The notes beneath the pieces are model-generated. The model saw only the letters and a list, made by a program, of their open reading frames with translations, was not told where the DNA came from and did not search any database. Shown piece after piece: positions 34,567 to 45,403 of a DNA stretch of 64,000 nucleotides. The position numbers and the translations under genes are program-made. Source of the DNA: Cytidiella melzeri (Eukaryota > Basidiomycota > Agaricomycetes > Polyporales > Irpicaceae); NCBI GenBank assembly GCA_022592445.1, contig JABYQR010000079.1:80248-144247 (forward strand), read 5' to 3'. Position 1 is the stretch's first letter, and the number at the start of each line of letters is the position of its first letter.

Positions 34567-36328
34567 CTACGATCCACGTGCATGCAGTGCATCCCGGATA
34601 CCCTGCTTCCATATGCCAAGTTCCTTCTCCAACCGGACTAGAGTTTCCCGGACCTCCTCACCCATGGACCCACCTTTGTTCACTTTGCCAAACCCGATCG
34701 TCAGTTCCTCGTGCGCCTTGAGAAGAGTGTCACGTGACAGCCGCAATCGGTTCGGCCCCGATGGCGGGTAGCGAAACTCTGCAGGAGGAGGAGAAGAAGA
34801 AGAAGGCTGCCGAGGATCGATCTCGTCCACAGCCAGTAGCTTGCCCAACTCTGCGAGGGCAGCCGCGCGGACTGGATGTGCGTAAGTGAGGATGCTGGAT
34901 ACTCCGGCGCTGTAGCTTGCGGCGGCTTGGATCGTTCGATCGAGGACATCTTGGGTCAACTCCGGAGAGAACGAGGCCAAGAGCAGCTCTTCGTGTAAAC
35001 GCGTCAAAGCGAGCAACGGATGGCAGGACGGCGTTAGTTTGGCGGAAGTGAGGATAGGGAGCATGTTCGTAGTGAGCTGAAGACTCTTGGCTGGATCTAC
35101 AGCGCACTCGATGTCATTCACACGACGTCAAAGAAAATAGCTCTATCCACCTTTAAATTGCAAACCGTTGGCCTTGTCAAGGGCTTCTTGACCAATACGA
35201 AGCGCGTCTAGGACGTACTCGGTAGAAGGAACAATCGCGTTGCATTTCGTGCAACGCGTCAAGTCATTCTCTGCAATTATGAATTCAGTGTTCTATATAT
35301 GCATATGGGGCGGAAATGAGTGCGGAACCTTCACTAGCACTTGGGACTGGACAAGTCCCGCCGCAGGACTTTGGGCACCACATTGATAGGCGCGGATCGG
35401 GGTTGTGTAAGGGTTTACTGCATAAGCTGCAATCGCAAAGAAAATGATACGTCTCGTTCAGGGCTGAACGACGAGCCTCGCGTGGAAGCGTAGTATCCAC
35501 GTAAGATGTGAGAATCTGGGAAACTTTTTGATCAGTCAACCGTGAGCCTGCTGTTACCAGCACTTTTTTTCTACGTTACTTCTTCGTCGGGAGCTATTGA
35601 GCGTATGGCTACTAGGTTCATCAGAGGCTCTTGAGATTTTATGCTGGCGGATCGCGGGTAGACCAAGACTGCGTTGGGTTCACAGGAGTGGTTGAGCAAT
35701 GCAAAGGGGGGAGCAACGCAGACGCCGATGGGATTCAGGGACGGTGTTGTCAGTGTGAACGTGTTGGTCGTGAACTGTCAAAAAAAAAAAGCAATCAGAC
35801 GAGTCACAAAAGACTCTACCGTAAGAAAAACGTACTCGAGATATCAGGTCTACCAGGTCTCCTGCAGAGAGGAGGCCAAAGGGGGCGAGATCCGAAGGGG
35901 AAGTAGCACCAACGTACCGCACAACCGAGTGAGCAAGGTGTGTGTGCGATTCGAATGTTGAAGCTGGAAGTGAACCTTTATCTGCGAGGAGGGATATCAG
36001 AGGAATATACCCCTGCTTTTCGTTGGGACATTGGTGTACTGACGTGATTGTAAACTATTCCAATCCTTGACCTTAACAACTTGACATAAGTATTTATGAA
36101 TATATATATTGGGAGCAACTGGATGCTTACGAATTCACTCTCTGGTCCCAACCTCTGTCGAGCCCATAAAACGCGCCCGAGACACCTGATTGCGTCACTC
36201 GGGATAGAAACTTCAAGTGACGGTGCGGCTGCTTTCCATCTCTGCAGAGCCTCGCATTCGGGTTTGTGGGATGCCCAATCGTTGTTTTGGCACTCCTAAA
36301 TTTTTTTAAAAAAATGAGCATGTAAACC

Positions 36329-36361
<33 letters not shown>

Positions 36362-36959
36362 ATCCTGTTGGCCACGCGGGAGGCAAGTAAAAAATTGAGG
36401 AAAACAGAAAAAAACATACATACAGCATCGCAGTACCACACCGTCCTGCAACGAGTACAGCGTTTCAACCCGTCGGCGGCGGTGGCGGGGGCGTTCGATG
36501 GTGGTGGAGGTCCGCTACATTGGGAGCAGAACGAGTGTAGAGCTGAAGTCGACAGGGCGATCACCCTGGGACGCATAGACGTGATGACAGTTCCTTTTTT
36601 TTTAAAAGAAGAGGGGGAGAAAGATGTGAGAGTTGGTGGTTGTACATTCATTATGGTCGATATCCAATAAATGGAAAAAAAGAGAGAAAAAAAAACACTG
36701 TACCTGGAGAGACAGGGACGTTCGTGAACCCTCCACGCCCAGCGACAGGCGAACGGCGTATGTCCACTGAGGTCGAGAAACCTGCAGGTCTCAGGCTATT
36801 TTTTTCAGGAGAGAGGGCGGCAGCGGCGCAGTGTTTCGTCTCGGTATCAGCATCGTCTCTAGTTTCTGCTGCGTTTGCGTTTGCGCCCGTTTCTCCGTAT
36901 GAAACGAAAGATTTTGCTTCTTTGCTTTTGCGAGCGGATTTGAGGTTAGCAAAGGACAT
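34567..36959 (-). CDS. SET and MYND domain (SMYD-type) lysine methyltransferase
   Basis: The ATG at 36959 opens MSFANLKSARKSKEAKS. The SET N-part is SVDIRRSPVAGRGGFTN. A MYND zinc finger is inserted as in SMYD proteins: SFCSQCSG, RCTRCRTVWYCDA joined over an intron to ECQNNDWASHKPEC. The SET core follows with LLNHSCEPNAVLVYP, the NHSC S-adenosylmethionine-binding motif, then the post-SET Cys cluster FLCDCSLCSKP and WCPKSCGG. The last exon, 35121-34567, is a helical C-terminal domain. The likely reaction is protein lysine methylation; the substrate is unknown. Introns here are rich in homopolymer tracts and one carries an 11-unit CAA repeat. The stop is at 34567-34569, only about 350 bp from the kinase B start. 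Confidence 0.88.
36328..36360. repeat. (CAA)11 microsatellite
   Basis: Eleven uninterrupted CAA units on the plus strand, TTG units in the sense of the SET-MYND gene, inside one of its introns. Likely length-variable between strains. Confidence 0.95.
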
Positions 36960-37492
36960 GACTGTGGTTTAGTGTCCTGTCTGTGCAGGTGCAATATTCA
37001 CTGAGCCGTGAAGTGAAGCTGCTTTTCTAAATGACCGTAGACAGTGTAGCATTGCGAACAGGCGCTAACTTGAAGGAGAACAATCAATAAGGTGTCAGGG
37101 GTTCTGCTAGGCCTACATACAGTAGTATAACATTCGCATATTTGCTCAAAGTCTTTGAACACGAACACTATTCAGTCCGACTGTCAAGTACCGTACTCTC
37201 TTCCGTCAAGAGCATACATCAAACAACCCATATCCGCGAACTCGGAGAACGTCTCTCTCTATATATATATAACAGGGAATGAACTCATTACCGTTGACAC
37301 GTTGTTAAGTAAAGCTACAACAATGAAAATTAAAGAAAGAAGTAAAACAAAGGGGGGGGGGCGGAGTGATGGATGGATTCGAGATTGATTGATTGTCTAA
37401 TAGGGAGAGCAGTGGAGAGCAGTAGAAACGGTTTCATCTATCTTCACACCTAATACCTAAGCAGTACATAAAAAAGAATATTCTTAAACAGT
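36960..37492. other. Intergenic region between SET-MYND gene and desaturase
   Basis: The SET-MYND promoter lies at the left and the desaturase 3' end at the right. It contains a short TA run (near 37261) and a G9 run (near 37353). No gene is supported. Confidence 0.5.
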
Positions 37493-39777
37493 TCAGTCGA
37501 CCTCCTTGTTCGGTGGGGACTCGTCTCTAGATATAGTAGCAGTGGGTGCGAGCTGTCGAGCAGATTCACCCCGCCCGTTCTTGTAAAACACGATGTCGCC
37601 GTCTTCTTCGATGAACGCGCATTCGGAGAATGAACGGTATAGGGCGTAGAACGCGTTCTGTGGGAAGAGAGAGGAAAGAAAGAAAGAATCAAATCGAATC
37701 ACGTCGCAGTTAGTGAACTGCATAGAGAGGGAGAGAGAGAGGGAGAGAGGAGGTCGTACCGTAGAGTCGTAATTATAATCGTCCTTGAGAACATCCCGGA
37801 TGGCCGCTGTGATGTACGGTTGGTTGTCTGTTTGTTCCAACAACGGAGGGTCAAAAAACAAAAACACGGGCTCGAGAACTCAAAAAAAAACGTACAGAAA
37901 GGCGCAGAGGAGAAAAAGTGGTGTGCGATGTGATCGTGCGAGACCTAACCACACAAAAAAAATTCTCTCTTCAGTTTTGTTGAGAAGAAAGAAAAAGAAA
38001 AGAAAAATCATAACCCCGGGACTCACGTTGTGAAAAAAGAACCGACCGATCCAGCCGAGAAGCGGCCTGTCGACGGTGGCGACGACACCGCGGAGAAAAG
38101 ACCATTCTGCTTTTCGGTAATGCGGGATGGAAGGGTCGGAGTGGTGCAAGAATGTACACATCACTGTTGTTGGCGGAGGCGGAGTGGGGAGGGGGAGGGG
38201 GGTTGCACACACAAAGAAAAAAAAAGTGAAATTCCCATCAGTCAATTTGAGGAGGAGGGAGGAGGAGGGCGAGGGGGGACACAACAACTCACCTATCCTG
38301 CACAATTTGAATTTGTGAAAAGCCACCGAAGCGATTAGCGGGCGATGGGTACTACATTTCGAATGAGACAGACACGTTACCAATGATTGCAGAGCTGCAC
38401 AAGCATAGTTGGAAAAACAAACACAAATAGCAGAGAATGATAACACTTACCACGTAAGGGATGAAGTAATACATGAGCAGTGATAGCCACCCATACCGGA
38501 CTGCGAACGTAACCAACAGAGCGACCATCACCGCTAGTCCGATGTCGGAGATGATGATACCGCGACCTGCGCGGAAAGTAAAGTTTCAGCTTTTGAGAAA
38601 AACAAATTACAGGCTGCGACATTGGGACGTACGTTGTTCTGGTTTGAATAGGGGAGAATAGGGAGAAAAGTGGTTTGTGCCGTCGGGGTACATTTTGGAG
38701 CCCATGGCGTTGAAACTGTCGCAGAAAAAAAAACCCCGCTTCAGTAACGAGAACACTAAAAAGTCAAGTGACTTACCTCAAGTAGCACCACCACCCACTT
38801 GCATATGAACAACGGACATGAGCTAGCGGAAATAAACCTTTATGGAAAACACGCACAACACTTGCATCACCACCATCCTGAAGAGCGTCATGACAGGCGT
38901 CTCTTCGAACACCTCGGCGTAATCGGCCCTAGTTGCGCGTTCTTGAGCGGGGAGCTTGTAATGGTCGCGTAGGTGAGGTACGTAGTTCTCGTCGCGTTCG
39001 ATGGAGCCGACCGTTTTCTGTGTGTGTCGCTTCGATGATGAGAATGGTACGTAGGCTTGTGTTTTTGTGAGGGAGGGGGGATGTGTGGTTTTGTACTCAC
39101 GTGGTGGCTGTTGTGGGTGGCTTGCCAGGCGAAATACGGCAGGAGAATGAACTAGTTTAGTAGGAGGAACAAGTTAGGCCGGCGAGGGCGGAGAACATAG
39201 CGGTGACAGCGCTTGCCGTGTCTAAAAGGAAACCGGGGATATCGTTGGCGTATCGCGAGTGGAAGAGCGTTCCGTGACCAAGCTACGGATGAACACTTTT
39301 CAGAAACGGCGGAGAGCGTGAGTTTTATGAACGTACTTCGTGAGCTATAAGATGAAGAGAATCAGCCGCCGAGTGTGTCAGATGTATCTGCGTCCTCACC
39401 AATACAAAAGAAGCTGGTGAAGACTAGGCCTTGCCACCACCAATATGAAATCCACGCTATGGTTTTGAAAAGGATGAGATGCCAAAACTGTGCTGTTGGG
39501 ATCAGGCCGAAGCAGCGTGAGCGGGCGAGGGGGTCGATGTAGGCGGCAAAGGCGAAGAGGGCGATGCACAATGAGACGTCGCGGGCGAGGTAGGCGAACG
39601 AGCGCAGGGTGTCTTTTCGGAGGAGTTCCTTGGGAACGGCGTCGTGGATCTGTTTGAGGGTGGCTTTTGGTGGGACGAATGGGCGGGCGAGTCTTTCAAG
39701 GGATGTCAGCGAGCAACTCGGTGAGAAGGTTGTGTGTTGGGATACCTCGCCTGGTACTCTGGTGAGTCGGAGAACAT
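37493..39777 (-). CDS. FAD2-type oleate (delta-12) fatty acid desaturase
   Basis: The ATG at 39777 gives MFSDSPEYQAR, an intron, then LARPFVPPKATLKQIHDAVP and membrane segments (LCIALFAFAAYI, WISYWWWQGLVFTSFFCI). The three di-iron histidine boxes are present: AHELGHGTLF, ATHNSHHK and HDHIAHHFF. The middle region has FNAMGSKMYPDG..HFSPYSPLF and LHHSDPSIPHYR..EWSFLRG, typical of the ER-bound acyl-lipid delta-12 group. The last exon ends SPPNKEVD at 37493. At least nine introns occur, including two that flank an 8-nt microexon coding the start of the first His box. Box 1 has Leu where Cys is usual (HECGH) in delta-12 enzymes. Substrate choice (delta-12 or a related position) cannot be told from sequence alone. 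Confidence 0.9.
39337..39344 (-). other. 8-nt microexon of the desaturase gene
   Basis: On the minus strand CTCACGAA is framed by TATAG on its 5' side and GTACGT on its 3' side. With the preceding exon ending in a lone G (39400) and the next exon starting at 39282 (CTTGGTCACGG), it supplies Ala-His-Glu of the first histidine box. The flanking introns are about 55 and 54 bp. Without it the frame and the box are lost. Confidence 0.8.
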
Positions 39778-40731
39778 GGAGTGAAGAGAGGGTGGGTATG
39801 TTGAGTGAAGGGAGGGGAGAGAGAGAAAGGTGGACGAACTCACGAGCCTCGGATGGGGATTTATAGACGGTAGGGAGGTGAGATCTGTTGAGATGCGGAA
39901 CAGACAGTCGGACGCATGAAGCGGCAGAGGGTGGCGATAGGCGAGAGACTGATCACACGAGGGCCCTCGAGTTCATAATGGGTTTTCATGAGAGTTGACG
40001 CGGTGACGGGCAGGGAATGTGTGAATCAAGGGTGGGAGACACGCACCGTGGATCCCTGACTGCCGAGGGACTGCAAGGTAGAGGCTCAAGTGATGATGAG
40101 ATTTGGGAATGAGATACAGGCATACAAGGATTTTAAACGTGGGATTGAGACCTGCGTATGGAGACTGCCGGAGAGATAGACTCGCTCACGGTCTAGGCCA
40201 TCACTCGGCACCTTGCGCTCTAGATGAAAACATACGGGAAATGACACAAGAATAGCCACCGCAGTTTGAGGGTCAGTCTTTCGTACACCCGCCCACGTCC
40301 CAGCAGGCACTTGACGTACGTACGGCAGCACTCAACTGATGCTGCATAAGCAACCCATCTCAAAATGATTTCCGCGAAGCTCATCCCTGACTTGCTTCTC
40401 CAACCTTGTCACAATCTTGTTGGGAATCCGTACACGCGTGCAACATGTACCGACACTCCGAGTCTCATCAGAATCAAGGGCTACTTGCCCGAACACGAGG
40501 GGTCCTGATTTACCGCAGAATTATGGTCGTTCAACGTGCGTCGTTCGTGGAATGAACAGAGTAAGGCGCCCCCCTGCGTTCCCACGCTCCGTGTCCCCTC
40601 TCCCTCACCCGCCTCAACCCAGGTCAGCGACCATAATACTCTTCTCGTCTTCATAATTGGCCTTTGCGCACTCGGACACGTTTATTCTTTATTGTCAATA
40701 CTTCCCTGCGCCCCCTCCCATCTCAATCACC
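39778..40731. other. Divergent promoter region
   Basis: About 950 bp between the desaturase start (-) and the small unknown gene (+). It must contain both promoters. No supported gene or strong repeat. Confidence 0.5.
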
Positions 40732-41334
40732 ATGGCCTCCAACCACCTGCAACCCGCTGCATCACCACCACCGCCACGCTCTCCTGGCGGAACGCAAGCC
40801 GAAGACTGGGACCGCTGGATACACGACACGCAAAACCCGTCGCAGAACTCTGTCCAATTCCCAGGCACCACCGAGCAGAGTACCCAAGACGAGCTGCCGC
40901 GTCCGTCGGGTTCGGCACAAGCCAACCGAACCCTCAGCGAGTTGTTGAGGATACACGCTGAACGGGGCACAGACGTCAATTTTAGCCCCGAGGAGGCAGA
41001 CAGAGTCGCAGAAGTATTGGGTCAATGGGTAAGTTGAACTACTTGACAACAATACTCTTCCTTAGGCTTAAAAAAAAAGCTCGCTCCCAACAAAAGTTCT
41101 CTCTCTCTTGCTAAATTGCCATCGTAATCACAACATGCTGAAAACAAAAATTTACACGCTCAGATCAACTCTAGCTCGTCACCATACGAAGCCGACGACG
41201 ATTTCTTCTCCTCCCAACCCCATTCTCAAGATGATTCCTCTCTACCTAGCCGCAAACGCCTAGGCGCATGTGATATGGCTGGAAGACCACGAGGTCAAAG
41301 TGAGAGCGTCGCCGTCGTGCGCGTGTCGTCGTGA
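40732..41334 (+). CDS. Small protein of unknown function
   Basis: The ATG at 40732 starts MASNHLQPAASPPPPRSPGG. The first exon contains WDRWIHDTQNPSQN and a helical block, RTLSELLRIHAERGTD followed by VNFSPEEADRVAEVLGQW, and ends at a consensus donor GTAAGT. A second exon after the acceptor near 41163 gives INSSSSPYEADDDFFSSQP, SLPSRKRLG and ends VVRVSS with TGA at 41332-41334. The product is about 155 residues, half of it disordered. The helical block and clean junction argue for a real gene. I do not recognise the family. Confidence 0.65.
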
Positions 41335-43704
41335 AAATGTGCATGCCATGGCATGGCAAGCACTGGCGCTGTAAACAATTTTCGTGTATGAATATTGCTT
41401 TCCGTCCAAAAACCCCTCAGGTGAGGTTGATACATACTCTCGCCGATTAAACACTTCCCTAACTTGCACGTCATACATGGCCAATAGTTAGACCTGGTGT
41501 CTCTTTCGCTTTCCGTCTCCCAAATCTCCGCTGCTTCCATCTTGCTTTTTCCTTAAACACGACCTATCACGACCTATCACGACCCTTCACGACTCTCCAC
41601 GACCTTTCCACGACCCCCACCCACATCATCATTCCAATCCCACTTGTGCGTTCCATACTAATAGAGAGCACACATACCCCGCAATTTCTTTTGCTGGTCC
41701 CGCTCTGATGAGAAACTGTTTTGTATCACGATTTAGACTCAACTCAGAAAGCCGGGGTTGGACTGCCTTGTTATCCTTTTTTTTAAATAAAAAACGGCGA
41801 TCTTTTCACCCAGCCTTAATATCCGCTGTCAGTGACTGTTTTTAGGATGTGTGACTCAAATGTCCCCAGCTCGAACTCTCCTCCTCGTCCTCGTCCGTGT
41901 CATACTTACTTACCAGCGGTCCGTCATGATAATCTGTTCTTTGCTCAGTTGACAGCCTGAGCAAAAAAAAACACTCGGGTCTCTTTCTTTCCTCAGTCGG
42001 ATGTCCATGTTATATTGTATTCGACCTCGTCGTCGCGAGCTATCCTAAGGCTCAACCGGACGTTGAGCAAGCCCTCAGGCTGTCGTGGGACATTGGACCT
42101 AGTAGACAGACACTATCACCGCGGGTAACGGTCTTATACAGTGCTCGAGCATTACTGTAACTATGAGTGAACCTCCTTCGATTTGCGCCTCTTTGACGAC
42201 GGTGGATCGATATGTACAGTTATATCTCTGAAGTAAATTCTCTGACAGCGTCACATACTATGTACTTACCGGCGTGTGTACCTACCTATTTCTGGCTTGT
42301 GAGCCTACACACACATCCATCACTGGCATGCAATTGCAAGGCACCACAAAGTTAATATGACCCAACGCAAGCAAGGCAAATCGTACAGCTTTCTCCGTTG
42401 CCTAGCCCTCACTAGCCCTCACTTACCACGCGTTAAGGTCATCCTGCCCAGATCGATATATATCACATTCCGAGGTACGAGTACTTTCAAAAGCTATGCA
42501 TGATACGAATCAAGGTTAATGAAAAGCCTGCTGAGCTTTTTTTACTGTCCCTTGTCCCTTATCCCTTATCCCTTCTGTCCCTTGTCCTGTTTTTGAACTT
42601 CTTGGCAACACCCATATTTCTCCCCCGTCCGTCACGGTTCAAGCAGAATAAATATATTAATACCAAATCCCCGATGCATCCCTGAGTAAGCATTCCCCAC
42701 ACAGCTGCCCGCCACCGTCCACCTTGAAGCTTGATCATTCTACATACTCGGGCAGGCTGGCCAGCGCACGCTTCCCCTCCAACTCTCAAAGGATGCCCGA
42801 AGGCTGCTTACATACTACAAATTCCCGAGAATTTGAAGACCGCCGCCGCTGGCCATGGCAGTTCGCCCAGACCTCAGACCTGCAGTGCTGCTGCCTCAGG
42901 CTCACAGGTTGTTGATGCTATCGCCGCCATCATTTTCGAGCGTATGTATATGTATCTTCGAGTCGGCCGTTCAAACGTCTACGGGCAGTTGACTGATACA
43001 CAAGTTATAGATCCGGGCTCGGAAGGGAACAAACAAAAACAAACCTTTCAAGTTCTCAAGCTTCAAGATTGTGACTGCTCTCTAGCGTGTTCACAACGAC
43101 GTGGATCGTTTCTACCACGTTTACTGTAGCGCATGTGCATTTGATGATGATGATGATGTTCGCTACAGACACTGGCATAACAAGGTCCGAGTCGACGTCG
43201 GAAACCTCCGCTCAACAACATTGTGCCACCCCTCCCCCTTCCAACGCCCTTGCTGTGCACAGGGTCCCTCTCACACACAACTCACGGAATCCCCGTCGTT
43301 TGACGCATTGACGTTTCGGCGGAGAAACACCGTGACGAGCCCTGTCCAGCTGTTCAACTGTTCAATACGAATTGCCGGTTATCCAAATAGCAAGTAACCA
43401 CATTGAGCTCGTGTACATCCTCACACCCGACCAACCAATTTGTCGTAGCTAAGAAAGAAGAAAAAAGCAAAAGAATCATGCGAGATGGCAGAGAATGTGG
43501 GGAGTAGTGAGTCGAGTCCATGAGTATATTATTAGTCGATACTAAAGTAGAAGAAGAAGAAAAATCAGAAAAGGAGATGGCCTGCCTGGAGCGACGTCAA
43601 AATCAAGAAATCGTGCGGCTCAAAAGAGGATATAGGTAGCGTTGGATAGGATGTAGAGATGGGGTAGAAGATGTGTGCGATCGAAGCAGTGGGTCAGATT
43701 TGTT
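41335..43704. other. Long region with no firm gene; weak coding signal at 42731-43400
   Basis: Over 2 kb between the small gene and the secreted protein gene. It contains a decamer array (41558-41618), short CCCTT(A/G)T repeats near 42545-42590 and a (GAT)n run near 43144. Between 42731 and 43400 the plus strand has protein-like pieces (GCPKAAYILQIPENLKTAAAGHG, then KQTFQVLKLQDCDCS and NDVDRFYHVYC) separated by possible introns. I cannot join them into a gene. Confidence 0.35.
41558..41618. repeat. Degenerate CACGACNNNN tandem array
   Basis: Six consecutive units each begin CACGAC: CACGACCTAT twice, then CACGACCCTT, CACGACTCTC, CACGACCTTTC (11 nt) and CACGACCCCC. The core is constant while the spacer varies, which differs from simple slippage. 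It lies about 225 bp past the stop of the small gene at 40732-41334. Confidence 0.8.
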
Positions 43705-45044
43705 CTACAATAGTGTCGCGATAGCGCCCATTATACCCGCAGCAACAACGGCTACGATGGTACGTAGACCCACTGACAGTGCGCCATTGGAGCTGCCGGA
43801 GCCACCAGAGCTACTGGAGTTGCCAGAAGGTGAGGCCCCGCCGGCCGAGGTCGTCTTTGCGCTAGAAGTGCCGTTTGGCGTGGAAGTGCTCGATGCAGAG
43901 CTGGATGAGGTCGAGCCGGGAGGAACGGAAGTAGCGAGGTTAGCCACACTTGCCCAAGCCGCTTGTGAGTTGGTCGAAGCATCGCCTTCCTTGTAAGGCA
44001 AAAACGAAACAGCGCCCTTGCTGTCAAGTTGCACCAACGCAGTGATGCTGGCCGCATATGTGGCTGCTGCATCCTTGGTCGACGGACCAGCGATGGCCTG
44101 TGTCGTATTGGTTTCAACGTTGATAACATAGGTCTTAGAGCCGTCATCAGGGATGAACGCAAACTCTTGCTGAACACCTTCTGCCTGGAAGAACGAGGCT
44201 GCTTGGCCATGGGTTGCCGGGAAAGCGCTGCCGTCAGGCAAAGGGTAGGACTGTGGCTGAGTCTGGAACGACGAAACTAAAGATAGGGGTAAGAGTATAC
44301 TTCCAATATGTTACATGAAGCAACTCACAATGGATCACAAAAATGTTTGCATCGCCAGCCGGGGTGCCAGGGACGTCGAGGAAGTGTACGTGGTTCTGAG
44401 CAACAGCCATGACTGGCTGGTAGCCATCTGGGTAAGGGGCCTTTGCAACGTCGATCCAGTTCAGAGCGGAGGAGTTGGCGGTGATCAAGCTTCCCATGTC
44501 GAGGAAAAAGAGTTCGCCTTTCGACAAAGCGTAAAACACATTCGTGTCATGATCCAAGATGGCATCGAACGATGCTGGGTCGAAGGCGCCAGTAGTAACT
44601 GCTTGTGTACTCCAAGCTTTGGCGGTGGCATCGAATATGTGAACAGCCGAAGGGTTTGAAGCATCGCCGTTCATGACGTATATGGCGTTGTAGAACTGGG
44701 AAGTATAGCATGTTGTGTTAGCGCCATCAAAAGGCCTGAAGGCGACAACTTGTCAGAGGACATATGCATATGCAGGACGGGATACTAGTTCTTACGGCCT
44801 GCCGGTGGCGGTAGCGTCCTGTGCGCTGCCTTTGAAATCAAACAGCCCGGTATAAGCCTCGAGATTTGTCTGCCACGTTTGAGTACTTACCACTTCCCCA
44901 CGAGTCCTGTGTGCCCGCACTCCAATCCTTACCACCAAGGCCAAAGGCGTAGAGGTTAAACGAAGCATCAAAGCAGACAACGGGCGAAGCAATCGCCGAA
45001 TAGACCAAGCTGAAAAGAGAGACGAGGGTGAGAGAGCTGAACAT
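43705..45044 (-). CDS. Secreted, probably GPI-anchored protein
   Basis: The ATG at 45044 opens a signal peptide, MFSSLTLVSLFSLVYSAIA followed by SPVV. A beta-rich body follows with repeated short motifs (SFNLYAFGLGGKDWS, NAIYVMNGDASNPSAVHIFD, FYALSKGELFFLDMGS, NHVHFLDVPG, QQEFAFIPDDGSKTYVIN), which could be blades of a propeller; that is inference. The C-terminus has a Ser/Thr/Gly-rich linker of about 70 residues and a final hydrophobic segment (TIVAVVAAGIMGAIATLL), the pattern of a GPI signal. Three short introns are inferred. The protein should be displayed at the plasma membrane or wall. No catalytic motif is recognised. Confidence 0.75.
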
Positions 45045-45403
45045 GGTGGCAACGGACGAAAGAGACTTGACGGTCTTTAGAACACACGCATCAGTTGCAT
45101 TTCTCGCGACATGTGACTTGTTCCAAATTAAGCACGGCGACACGGCTGCTGTACGCTGCGACGCACAACCTCACCGAGTGCATCTTGGTTAAGCTGTCCT
45201 CGAGGAAAAGGACGACAGAGCAAGCGTTCCTACTCACCTGTCGTATAAAGCCAGGTTATAGCCCAATTGGCGTACAGCCTCAGATGCAGGCTAAAATGCG
45301 CGTTTCGGGGATTGCCGAAGCGAGTAGGGCAGCTTGAGCGCTTGAGCATCCCCTTCTGACTCTAGAGGGCTACTGCATCGCAAGACAGTCCAAACTGGCC
45401 GCT
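45045..45403. other. Divergent promoter region
   Basis: About 360 bp between the secreted protein gene (-) and tRNase Z (+). No gene or striking repeat. Confidence 0.5.

Noticed and set aside
37261..37273. TA-rich run as a possible origin or element end
   Set aside because: A short microsatellite in an intergenic region; nothing around it supports replication or transposition function.
43673..43996. Open frame on the plus strand opposite the GPI-type protein gene
   Set aside because: It is the antisense of the Ser/Thr/Gly-rich linker, which naturally gives a long frame rich in Pro, Glu and Leu; no start context or splice support.
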